16,429 nt of DNA. It comes from CAYRKT01 sp964425005 (lineage in GTDB: Bacteria; Synergistota; Synergistia; CAYRKT01). Below are positions 1 through 6,947 of the stretch, piece after piece (positions within the stretch are counted from its first letter, which is position 1; every line of letters begins with the position of its first letter). The stretch lies in contig CAYRKT010000033.1 in the NCBI GenBank assembly GCA_964425005.1, positions 1 through 16,429 of the forward strand. Reading direction: 5' to 3'. The notes below the pieces were generated by a model. That model made no database searches, was not told where the DNA came from, and was given only the letters and a program-made list of their open reading frames with translations. The position numbers and the translations under genes are program-made.

Positions 1-806
1 CTCCCACCCGCCCGGATCAGGTCGTACCTGTGCTCCGGATGGAGGGCCACAGCCATGCTGGCCGGCAACGTCCACGGCGTGGTGGTCCAGATCAGGACCC
101 CGGCCTCCAGCTCGCCGGGTATCCCGAGCCTGCTCCGGGTCTCAGGGGGGAAGGGATAGAAGACGTAGATGGATGGGGACTCCTTGTCGTGGTACTCTAT
201 CTCGGCGGCCGCGAGGGCCGTCTCGCAGTCGACGCACCAGAATATCGACTTGAGGCCCCGATACACGTATCCCTTCTCCACCATCCTCTTGAAGACCCTT
301 ATCTGCTCGGCCTCGTAGCTGGGAGATAGGGTGATGTAGGGGTTGTCCCAGTCCCCCAGGACGCCGAGCCTCTTGAAGTCCTCCCGCTGCAGCTCCACGT
401 ACCTGAGGGCGTACTCCCTGCACCTGCGCCTGAGCTCCACGGGGTCCAGGTCCCCCTTCCTGAGCCCCATCTCCTTCAGGACCTGGAGCTCTATGGGGAG
501 GCCATGGGTGTCCCATCCCGGCACGTAAGGGGCCCTGTAGCCCCTCATCCACTTGAACTTGGGGACGAAGTCCTTGAGGATCTTGTTGAAGGCGGTCCCT
601 ATGTGGATCCTGCCGTTGGCGTAGGGGGGACCGTCGTGCAGGACGAAGAGCTCGCCCTCTCCCCTCGCCCTGAGCCTGTCGTAGAGCCCGATCTCGTCCC
701 AAAACCTCAGCAGCTCCACCTCTTTGACGACGAGGTTGGCCTTCATCGGGAAGTCCGTCCTCGGCAGGTTCAAAGATGGGCTGTAGTCCTTCTCCTCAAG
801 GCCCAT
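1..806 (-). CDS. ileS: Isoleucyl-tRNA synthetase, N-terminal part (runs off window)
   Basis: Charges tRNA-Ile with isoleucine in the cytoplasm. Only the first 268 codons are present; the gene continues past base 1. Reading the minus strand from ATG at 806-804, the protein opens with the IleS-typical LNLPRTDFPMKANL (residues 12-25), then HDGPPYANGRIHIG with the class I HIGH-type signature HIGT at residues 68-71, then PGWDTHGLPIE. Residues further on match the start of the editing (CP1) insertion (FWCVDCETALAAAEIEY, then WTTTPWTLPAS). The start is supported by a GGAGGT Shine-Dalgarno just upstream and by the N-terminal match to the family. The gene is divergent from the dctP block. No T-box leader fits between its promoter and the start. 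Identification is certain; only the C-terminal part is missing from view. Confidence 0.97.
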   Translation of the reverse strand, partial: MGLEEKDYSPSLNLPRTDFPMKANLVVKEVELLRFWDEIGLYDRLRARGEGELFVLHDGPPYANGRIHIGTAFNKILKDFVPKFKWMRGYRAPYVPGWDTHGLPIELQVLKEMGLRKGDLDPVELRRRCREYALRYVELQREDFKRLGVLGDWDNPYITLSPSYEAEQIRVFKRMVEKGYVYRGLKSIFWCVDCETALAAAEIEYHDKESPSIYVFYPFPPETRSRLGIPGELEAGVLIWTTTPWTLPASMAVALHPEHRYDLIRAGG

Positions 807-854
807 AGAGCACACCTCCACAAGAGCGCTGATCGCCTAGACCCCTTCCGATGG

Positions 855-884
855 ATTATAAAACCTGAACGGCGAAACGTTCAA
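855..884 (-). promoter_or_regulatory. Candidate sigma-70-type promoter for ileS
   Basis: On the minus strand, TTGAAC (884-879) is followed after 18 nt by a perfect TATAAT (860-855). Transcription would begin near 848, leaving an untranslated leader of only about 40 nt before the ileS ATG at 806. That is too short for a T-box riboswitch, so ileS does not appear to be controlled by uncharged tRNA here. Confidence 0.6.
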
Positions 885-913
885 CCGGAGGGGAGAGGAG
901 CGCTCCTGGAGCG

Positions 914-943
914 TGGAACTGCTGGGCCGAAGCGTTATATAAT
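914..943 (+). promoter_or_regulatory. Candidate promoter for the first TRAP operon
   Basis: A perfect TATAAT lies at 938-943 on the plus strand, in an AT-rich patch (TTATATAATGATAACA) within otherwise GC-rich sequence. The -35 element is weak: TGGAAC at 914-919 with an 18-nt spacer matches 3 of 6 consensus bases, which would fit an activated promoter. The predicted leader to the dctP start is about 110 nt. It holds no recognised riboswitch and no clear operator. Confidence 0.5.
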
Positions 944-1061
944 GATAACAAAACGAAGAGGGGGTGGTCGAAGGAGGGGGGATTGGTTCTCGCGAGGAAG
1001 GACGGACGCATCGGAGTCGAGGTCTCGGTTAAAACCACTGAACGAGGAGGGAGATGGGGCG

Positions 1062-2057
1062 ATGCGCGGACTTAAGTGGTTGGCTTTGTGGAGCACCGTG
1101 GTCTTCGTCTTCACGGGAAGCGCCCTGGGCGCCACCACCTGGCAGGCCAACTCGGTCTGGCCTCCCGAGAACCACCACAGCAAGGCCCTGATCGAGTTCG
1201 CCCAGAAGGTGGAGGAGAAGACCGGCAAGGAGCTGGTCTTGAAGGTGAGCACGGGCGGCGCCCTGGGTTTCAAGGGTCCTGAGCTCCTCAAGGTGGTCAG
1301 GGACGGCCTGGTGCACGTATCCGACATGCTCATGAGCGGCGTGGCCGGGGACGAGCCCATATTCGGTATAACCACCCTGCCCTTCCTGGTGAAGGACTTC
1401 GCCGAGGCGAAGATCCTGAACGAGGTAGCCAGGCCCTACTACGACAAGGCCGCCGAGAAGTGGAACCAGAAGATCCTCTACACGGTCCCGTGGCCGGCCG
1501 CGGGGCTCTTCAGCAAGAAACCGATCAAATCCATCGAGGACATGAAGGGGCTTAAGACCAGGACCTACGACAAGAACGGCGCCCTGGTCATCCAGGCATT
1601 AGGTGCCACTCCCCATCCCTTGCCCTTCTCCGAGGTCTACACCGCCCTGGCCACGGGCCTCATAGACTCGGTCCTGACCTCCACGCCGACCGCCGTGGAC
1701 GCCAAGTTCTGGGAGGTATTGAAGTACTTCCAGAGGATAAACATCACCCAGGGGGTGGACATGGTCAACGTCAACCTGACGGCCTTCAACAAGCTGGACA
1801 GGAAGCTCCAGGAGGCCTTGGTGGAGGTCGGCAGGGAGATGGAGGAGAAGTGGTGGAAGGAGGTCGAGAGGATAGACGCCGAGATGGAGAAGAAGTGCAA
1901 CGACAACGGGATAGAGTCCGTGCCGCCCTCGGAGGAGTTCATGAAGAGCCTCTCCGAGGTGGCCAGACAGATCCACCAGGACTGGCTGGCCTCGGCCCCT
2001 GCGGAGGCCAAGGAGGTCTACCACAAGTTCCTGGAGAAGGTGGGAAGAAAGCAGTAA
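1062..2057 (+). CDS. dctP: TRAP transporter solute-binding protein, DctP family (first system)
   Basis: Periplasmic binding protein that captures a carboxylate and delivers it to the DctQ/DctM membrane complex. The 331-residue product starts with a Sec signal peptide (Arg/Lys n-region, hydrophobic core at about 6-20, likely cleavage after ALGA). Family hallmarks are STGGALG (residues 63-69), the KSIEDMKGLKTR segment with the Arg (residue 167) that normally clamps the substrate carboxylate, and GATPHPLPFSEVYTALATG followed by ID. The length is typical. I chose ATG 1062 because it begins the signal peptide and follows GGAGG at 1046-1050; the open frame extends far upstream, but those codons are not protein-like. 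dctQ and dctM follow. A perfect hairpin sits directly after the stop. The substrate is not predictable from sequence; the binding-site region (LTSTPTAVDAKFWE) does not match the TakP-like pattern of the second DctP. Confidence 0.93.
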   Translation: MRGLKWLALWSTVVFVFTGSALGATTWQANSVWPPENHHSKALIEFAQKVEEKTGKELVLKVSTGGALGFKGPELLKVVRDGLVHVSDMLMSGVAGDEPIFGITTLPFLVKDFAEAKILNEVARPYYDKAAEKWNQKILYTVPWPAAGLFSKKPIKSIEDMKGLKTRTYDKNGALVIQALGATPHPLPFSEVYTALATGLIDSVLTSTPTAVDAKFWEVLKYFQRINITQGVDMVNVNLTAFNKLDRKLQEALVEVGREMEEKWWKEVERIDAEMEKKCNDNGIESVPPSEEFMKSLSEVARQIHQDWLASAPAEAKEVYHKFLEKVGRKQ

Positions 2058-2073
2058 CCCCGGATCAGGGCCT

Positions 2074-2108
2074 GCGGTTGGGGCCCTCTCTTACAGGGCC
2101 CCAACCGC
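2074..2108 (+). terminator. Perfect 14-bp stem-loop between dctP and dctQ, no U-tract
   Basis: Arm 2074-2087 is the exact reverse complement of 2095-2108, with a 7-nt loop (CTCTTAC). The stem is very GC-rich. No T-run follows, so it is a poor full intrinsic terminator. Its place directly after dctP suggests an mRNA-stabilising or processing hairpin, or a partial attenuator, giving more binding protein than membrane subunits. A matching element occurs after the second dctP at 9483-9522. Confidence 0.7.
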
Positions 2109-2149
2109 GGCGCGAGGGACCAAAAGGCGCTTTCGGGGGTGACTAAGGT

Positions 2150-2623
2150 ATGATCGGTCTCATCCACAGGATCTCTCAGGTCGGAGGAGCTCTATCCGCT
2201 GCGGCGATAGCCCTGGGAATGACCCTGGTCCTGGGGGAGATAGCGGCGAGGGGGCTCTTCTCCTCCACCCTCTACGTCACGGAGGAGTACTCGGGGTACC
2301 TCATGGCGGCCTCGGTCTACCTGGGCCTGGCCTACACCCTCAGGGAGGGAGCCCACATCCGCATGGGTTTCATCTTCCACGCTTTGCCCGAGGGGATGAG
2401 CGAGCTGGTGGAGAGGCTGTGCTCTCTGCTGGGTCTGATCTTCTCCCTTGTGCTACTGCACGCCACCTTCGCCCTCTTCTGGGACTCCTACAGGAGCGGA
2501 ACCGTATCCATGCAGATATCCAGCACACCCCTGGCGATACCGCAGTTCTTCTTGCCCGCCGGGATCCTCATGATGTCGTTGCAGCACCTGGCGGACCTCC
2601 TCAGCGGAAGCCGAAGGCGATGA
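2150..2623 (+). CDS. dctQ: TRAP transporter small membrane subunit, DctQ family (first system)
   Basis: Small integral-membrane subunit that joins the binding protein to the large DctM channel. The 157 residues contain about four hydrophobic segments, as expected for DctQ: roughly 11-35, 45-63, 86-107 and 124-146. The segment TEEYSGYLMAASVYLGLAYT followed by LREGAHIRMGF is characteristic of the family (Glu before helix 2; an Arg-Glu-Gly-His-Ile/Val loop). The ATG at 2150 has GGGGGTGA at 2135-2142. dctM starts 14 nt after the stop, so the two are co-transcribed. C-terminal SGSRRR is a basic cytoplasmic tail. Confidence 0.9.
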   Translation: MIGLIHRISQVGGALSAAAIALGMTLVLGEIAARGLFSSTLYVTEEYSGYLMAASVYLGLAYTLREGAHIRMGFIFHALPEGMSELVERLCSLLGLIFSLVLLHATFALFWDSYRSGTVSMQISSTPLAIPQFFLPAGILMMSLQHLADLLSGSRRR

Positions 2624-2637
2624 GAGAGGTGTGAGAG

Positions 2638-3942
2638 ATGGAGGTCCTCCTGACCACAGCTGTCATCCTGGGCTTCATGGCCCTGTTGCTCGTCTTCGGC
2701 GTATGGATAGGGACGGCCCTATTCATGACGGGGGCCTTCGGCTTCATGGTATACCTGGGGCTGCCCTGGGAGAGGATCATGGCCAACATAGCCTGGAACA
2801 GCTCCAGCGGCTCCACCATGCTGGCGCTCCCTCTCTTCGTCCTGATGGGCGAGATATTGTTCAGGAGCAAAATATCCGAGAACCTCTTCGAGGGCCTGGC
2901 CCCCTGGATGGACAGGATACCCGGCAGGTTGGTCCACGTGAACGTCGTGGCCAGCACCATCTTCGCCGCCGTCAGCGGATCCTCGGCGGCCACCACCGCC
3001 ACGGTGGGGAAGATCACCCTGCCGGAGCTCCTGAAAAGGGGGTACGACGAGGGCATATCCATAGGTTCGCTCGCGGGAAGCGGTACGCTGGGCTTCATGA
3101 TACCGCCGAGCATGATGATGATGGTCTACGGCATGCTGGCCGACGTGAGCATAGGCAAGCTCTTCATCGCCGGGATCATCCCAGGACTCATTATAGCCTC
3201 CCTCTTCAGCGCCTACATAGCCCTGATGGCCCTGAGGAACCCTCATCTGGCACCGGGCGGAGACAGCGCCTTCACCTGGAGAGACAGGTTCAAGGCCATA
3301 CCCCTCATAGCGCCCACGGTCGTGCTGGTGGTGGCCGTGCTGGGCAGCATATACACGGGCTGGGCTACCCCCACCGAGGCCGCGGCGGTGGGGGTTATAG
3401 GGTCTTTGGCCTTCGCCATGGTCACCAGGAGCTTGAGCCTCCGGGTGCTGAAGGAGGCGCTCATGGGGACCGTCAAGACCAGCTGCATGATCATGTGGAT
3501 AGTGTGCGGGGCCGCCTTCTTCTCGGTGAGCGTGGGCTACCTGGGCATACCTCAGGAGCTGGCCAGCTTCATCGTGGGCCTCGGGCTCTCCAAGTACACC
3601 CTGGTGGCCATACTGACCGTCTTCTACCTGATCCTCGGATGCCTGCTCGACGGCTTCTCCATGATAGTCATGAGCCTGCCCATAACTCTGCCCCTCGTGA
3701 AGGCCTCCGGCTTCGATCCCCTCTGGTTCGGCATCTACCTGGTGATCATGATACAGCTGGCCCAGATAACGCCCCCGGTGGGGTTTAACCTCTTCGTCAT
3801 CAGAGGGCTCACCAACAAGGAGCTGCCCGAGATAGCCTGGCACGCCCTTCCCTTCTTCCTCCTCATGCTGGTCGCCACGGCGCTGATCACGGTCTTCCCC
3901 GGCCTGGTCCTGTTTCTGCCCAGCATGATGAGCGGTCGATGA
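2638..3942 (+). CDS. dctM: TRAP transporter large membrane subunit, DctM family (first system)
   Basis: Large membrane subunit that carries substrate, normally coupled to Na+ import. The 434-residue length is typical. Most of the chain is hydrophobic, with about 11-12 membrane segments. Family motifs are visible: ALPLFVLMGEI near residue 62, SGSSAATTATVGKITLPE near 117-134, GSGTLGFMIPPS near 147-158, YTGWATPTEAAAVGV near 239-253, and the C-terminal QITPPVGFNLFVI. The family belongs to the ion-transporter superfamily. The gene follows dctQ by 14 nt, and its TGA overlaps the ATG of the next gene (ATGA at 3939-3942), indicating translational coupling to the hydrolase. Confidence 0.95.
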   Translation: MEVLLTTAVILGFMALLLVFGVWIGTALFMTGAFGFMVYLGLPWERIMANIAWNSSSGSTMLALPLFVLMGEILFRSKISENLFEGLAPWMDRIPGRLVHVNVVASTIFAAVSGSSAATTATVGKITLPELLKRGYDEGISIGSLAGSGTLGFMIPPSMMMMVYGMLADVSIGKLFIAGIIPGLIIASLFSAYIALMALRNPHLAPGGDSAFTWRDRFKAIPLIAPTVVLVVAVLGSIYTGWATPTEAAAVGVIGSLAFAMVTRSLSLRVLKEALMGTVKTSCMIMWIVCGAAFFSVSVGYLGIPQELASFIVGLGLSKYTLVAILTVFYLILGCLLDGFSMIVMSLPITLPLVKASGFDPLWFGIYLVIMIQLAQITPPVGFNLFVIRGLTNKELPEIAWHALPFFLLMLVATALITVFPGLVLFLPSMMSGR

Positions 3943-4724
3943 GATCCGCAAGGCCCGTAGAGCGAGACGTCCTGAAGTTCCTGGGAACCGGGGGAGCCCG
4001 CTTCGTGCTGATAAGGCAGCTTCGAGGAAGCGGGGGGATGTTCCTCCGCCTGGCTGGCCTAAAGCTGGCCCTGGACCCCGGTCCAGGGGCTCTGGTCAGG
4101 ATGTGGAGGTCCAAACCGCCCATAGACCCCACGGAGCTGGACGCGGTGATCCTCACCCATCGGCACCTGGACCACTCGGGAGATGCCAACGTCGTGGTGG
4201 AGGCCATGACGGGGGGTGGAAACAGGAGGAGGGGGACCCTGATCCTCACCAGGGACTCCCTGGGGGAGGAGCCCGTGGTCTTCTCCCAGATCAGGAGGAA
4301 CGTGGAGAGGATGGAGCTCTGGGAGGAGGGGGCTTCGGTGGAGCTGGGGCCGCTGAGGCTGAAGCCCTTCTCCCTGATCCACCACGGGGTGGAGTGCTTC
4401 GGCTTCAACGTCGAGACGGCAGAGGGCAGGAGGAAGCTCTCGGTTATAAGCGACACGGCCATGTTCGACGACCTCCCCGGGAAGGTGGACGGCGCCGAGA
4501 ACCTGGTCTTGAACCTCACCCTATACGAGAGGATGGCGGTGGACCACCTCTGCCTGGAGGACGCAGCGGAACTCCTGAGAGCCGCTAGGCCCGGCAGGGC
4601 CATCGTGACCCACTTCGGCATGGGGATCCTCAGGAGAGGACCAGAGGTGGTGGCCAGGGAGCTGGAGGAGAGGGGCGGGGTGCCGGTGATACCCGCCCGA
4701 GATGGCATGGAGCTGGAGCTGTAG
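3939..4724 (+). CDS. Metallo-beta-lactamase-fold hydrolase
   Basis: A 261-residue cytoplasmic enzyme (no signal peptide) of the metallo-beta-lactamase superfamily, closest in style to the Lactamase_B_2/RNase Z-like branch. It has FLGTGGAR near residues 14-21, DPGPGA at 46-51, and the metal-binding THRHLDHSGD, which supplies His74, His76, Asp78 and His79. His149/150, Asp173 (SDT) and His226 (THFG) are the remaining expected ligands. The complete set suggests an active dinuclear enzyme. The superfamily cleaves esters, lactones, thioesters, amides or phosphodiesters; sequence alone does not choose. Its ATG overlaps the dctM stop by 4 nt with little Shine-Dalgarno, so it is probably translated by coupling. 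Its place between a transporter and a dipeptidase suggests a role in processing the imported compound. Superfamily assignment is firm; reaction unknown. Confidence 0.88.
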   Translation: MRSARPVERDVLKFLGTGGARFVLIRQLRGSGGMFLRLAGLKLALDPGPGALVRMWRSKPPIDPTELDAVILTHRHLDHSGDANVVVEAMTGGGNRRRGTLILTRDSLGEEPVVFSQIRRNVERMELWEEGASVELGPLRLKPFSLIHHGVECFGFNVETAEGRRKLSVISDTAMFDDLPGKVDGAENLVLNLTLYERMAVDHLCLEDAAELLRAARPGRAIVTHFGMGILRRGPEVVARELEERGGVPVIPARDGMELEL

Positions 4725-4763
4725 CTAAAATCGTATGGGGAGGCCAAGGGGAGGTAGATCGCG

Positions 4764-5750
4764 TTGCCCGACTACTTGCTGGACGCTCACCTGGATGCCC
4801 CCAACAGGCTGGCCCTCGAGCGGTCCCTGGGGCGAAGGGGCAAGCTCAAGGAGCTGTTCCTCGACCCCATGGACAGGGGAGGGATAAAGGCCTGCTTCAT
4901 GGCCATATGGCCGGAGGAGGAGCACCGCAGGGACGCGAGGGCTTGCTTTAGGCGATCGCTGGAGCTGCTCGAGATCGCCGAGGAGGAGATAGCCCTGGAG
5001 CCCTCCTCCCTGCTGGTGAAAACCGGAGACGACTACGCCGCGGCCCTGAAGGACCCCCAGAGGAGGGCGATCTTCCTCTCCGCGGAGGGGCTCACAGGGC
5101 TGGAGGAGAGGATGGAGGCGCTGGACGAAATGAGGGCCAGGGGTGTGTTGATGGCAGGGCTCACCTGGAACGAGCCCAACGCCCTGGCCGGGGGGGTTTC
5201 GGAGGAGGAAATGGGCATAACTCCCCTGGGAAGATCTTGCCTGAGGCGCATGGAGGAGCTGGGGATGATCCTGGACCTCGCTCACCTCAACGACAGGTCC
5301 TTCTTCCAGGCCCTGGACCTGTTCGAGGGAGCCGTGGTGGACAGCCACACCGCCTGCAGGGAGCTTTGTCCCCACAGGAGGAACCTGACCAGGCGCATGA
5401 TGGCGCTGCTGGCCGAGAGGGGGGGCGTGGTGGGGATGGCCGCCGTCTCGGGCTTCCTGAGGGAGAACGGAGCTGACCTGGAGGACTTCCTGGACCACCT
5501 GTGCTTCGCCGTCGAGGCGATCGGCGTCGACCACGTGGGCCTGGGCCTCGACTTCTCCTACATGCTGGAGGAGGTCGGCCTCCTGAAGGATAGCGCCCAA
5601 GTCCGCGGTCTCTCGAGGCCCGAGGAGGCGTCCGCGCTGGCGGAGGGCCTCAGGAGGAGGGGCTTTCTCCCCGACGAGATATCCTCCTTGTGCCACGGCA
5701 ACTGGGAGAGGATCCTGTCCCAGGTCCTCGACGGTTCGATAGGAAGATAG
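4764..5750 (+). CDS. Membrane-dipeptidase (M19, renal dipeptidase) family hydrolase
   Basis: A 328-residue zinc peptidase of family M19, whose members cleave dipeptides, often with a D-residue or dehydro-residue at the C-terminal side, and some related amides. All six expected metal ligands are visible: His9 and Asp11 (DAHLD), Glu108 (SAEG), His174 (DLAHL), His195 (DSH) and Asp263 (GLGLDFSY). The stretch ITPLGRSCLRRMEELGMILD is the standard segment before the third ligand. No signal peptide is present, so the enzyme should be cytoplasmic, unlike the anchored mammalian form. The start is TTG at 4764, supported by GGGAGGT at 4749-4755; the HxD motif directly after it fits the family N-terminus. 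It lies 39 nt after the hydrolase and 14 nt before the aminotransferase. The family is confident; the natural substrate is unknown. Confidence 0.92.
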   Translation: MPDYLLDAHLDAPNRLALERSLGRRGKLKELFLDPMDRGGIKACFMAIWPEEEHRRDARACFRRSLELLEIAEEEIALEPSSLLVKTGDDYAAALKDPQRRAIFLSAEGLTGLEERMEALDEMRARGVLMAGLTWNEPNALAGGVSEEEMGITPLGRSCLRRMEELGMILDLAHLNDRSFFQALDLFEGAVVDSHTACRELCPHRRNLTRRMMALLAERGGVVGMAAVSGFLRENGADLEDFLDHLCFAVEAIGVDHVGLGLDFSYMLEEVGLLKDSAQVRGLSRPEEASALAEGLRRRGFLPDEISSLCHGNWERILSQVLDGSIGR

Positions 5751-5764
5751 GGGGGGTGTTGGAC

Positions 5765-6934
5765 TTGTGGGTCTCCAGGCTCATAGCGGGGGAGGAGAAG
5801 GGCGTCTTCGCGCACCTGAACGAGTGCAAGAGGAAGGCCCTCTCGGAGGGCAAGGACCTGATAGATCTCAGCGTCGGAAGCCCCAACAGGAGTCCAGCGG
5901 ACTTCATAGTGGAGAGGTTGATCGAGGAGTCGAGGAGACCGGACAGCTACAGATACCCGTTCGTCAGCGCCGAGCTCAAGGAGTCGATAGCGGCCTGGTA
6001 TCTGGAGAGGTTCGGGGTGGAGCTGGACCCAGCGGAGGAGGTCGAGGTGCTTTGGGGGACCCAGGAGGGGATAGCCCACCTCCCGCTGGCGGTGATGGAC
6101 TTCGGAGACGCCTGCCTGGTGCCGGATCCGGCCTATCCGATATACCTTTTCGCCCCCAAGCTGGTGGGGGCCAGGATCCACAGATACCCGCTCAGGGAGG
6201 AGAACGGCTTCCTCCCGGACCTGAGCTCCATCCCCGAGGAGGTCCTGCGCCAGGCCAGGGTGATGATAGTTAACTACCCCAACAATCCCCTGGCCGTGCT
6301 CGCTCCCAGGAAGCTCTTCGAGGACCTGGTGGAGCTGGCCAGCAGGTGGAGGATCCTCGTGGTGCACGACGCGGCCTACACCGAGCTGGTGTTCGACGGC
6401 AAGAGGGCCGACAGCTTCCTCTCCGTGCCGGGCGCCAAGGAGGTGGGGGTGGAGTTCAACTCCTTCTCCAAGACCTTCAACATGGCGGGGATGAGGATAG
6501 GCTTCGTGGTGGGCAACAGGCAGGCGGTCAAGGCCATATCCCAGCTCAAGAGCAACATAGACTACGGTATATTCATGCCCATCCAGATGGCGGCGATGGA
6601 GGCGCTCAAAAACCCCAAGAGGGATGAGTTCATAGCCAGCGTCAGGGAGACCTACCGAAGGAGGAGGGACGTCCTGGTGGAGGGGCTTTCCAGCTATGGG
6701 TGGAGGGTGAGGAAGCCCGAGGCCACCATGTTCGTGTGGGCCAAGGTCCCCGAGGGCTTCTCCTCGGTGGAGTTCTCCTGCTTCTGCCTGGAGAGGGCAG
6801 GGGTGGTGGTCACCCCGGGCAACGCCTTCGGCGAGATGGGCGAGGGGTACGTGAGGATGGCGCTGGTGGAGGAGGAAGAGAGGCTTCTGGAGGCCTCCAG
6901 GAGGATAGGGGAGAGCCTCAAGGCCTTGAGGTAG
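5765..6934 (+). CDS. Class I/II PLP-dependent aminotransferase
   Basis: Fold-type I aminotransferase of the aspartate/LL-diaminopimelate aminotransferase-like group, moving an amino group between an amino acid and a 2-oxo acid. Visible features are IDLSVGSPNRSP near the start, VPDPAYPIY in the middle, the PLP-binding Asn174 in YPNNP, VVHDAAYTELVF with the PLP-pyridine Asp, and the Schiff-base lysine 236 in SFSKTFNMAGMRIGF. A C-terminal Arg in GYVRMALVE should bind the substrate carboxylate. The common NNPTG is NNPLA here. The start is uncertain among GTG 5756, TTG 5759 and TTG 5765; I chose TTG 5765 (389 residues) because the AGGGGGGGTG at 5749-5758 sits 6 nt before it. The malic enzyme gene follows after 13 nt. 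The family is clear; donor and acceptor are not. Confidence 0.9.
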   Translation: MWVSRLIAGEEKGVFAHLNECKRKALSEGKDLIDLSVGSPNRSPADFIVERLIEESRRPDSYRYPFVSAELKESIAAWYLERFGVELDPAEEVEVLWGTQEGIAHLPLAVMDFGDACLVPDPAYPIYLFAPKLVGARIHRYPLREENGFLPDLSSIPEEVLRQARVMIVNYPNNPLAVLAPRKLFEDLVELASRWRILVVHDAAYTELVFDGKRADSFLSVPGAKEVGVEFNSFSKTFNMAGMRIGFVVGNRQAVKAISQLKSNIDYGIFMPIQMAAMEALKNPKRDEFIASVRETYRRRRDVLVEGLSSYGWRVRKPEATMFVWAKVPEGFSSVEFSCFCLERAGVVVTPGNAFGEMGEGYVRMALVEEEERLLEASRRIGESLKALR

Positions 6935-6947
6935 GGCGGGTGAGAGC

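Noticed and set aside
807..854. T-box riboswitch in front of ileS
   Set aside because: The leader from the promoter to ATG is only about 40 nt, far too short, and no T-box sequence is present.
504..1061. In-frame N-terminal extension of the first dctP back to about 504
   Set aside because: The extension overlaps ileS on the other strand, lacks protein-like composition, and would bury the clear signal peptide that begins at 1062.
2719..3951. Long minus-strand open frame opposite the first dctM (about 410 codons)
   Set aside because: Its translation is rich in His, Gly, Gln and Tyr with no family match and no Shine-Dalgarno; it is a reflection of GC-rich codon use in dctM.
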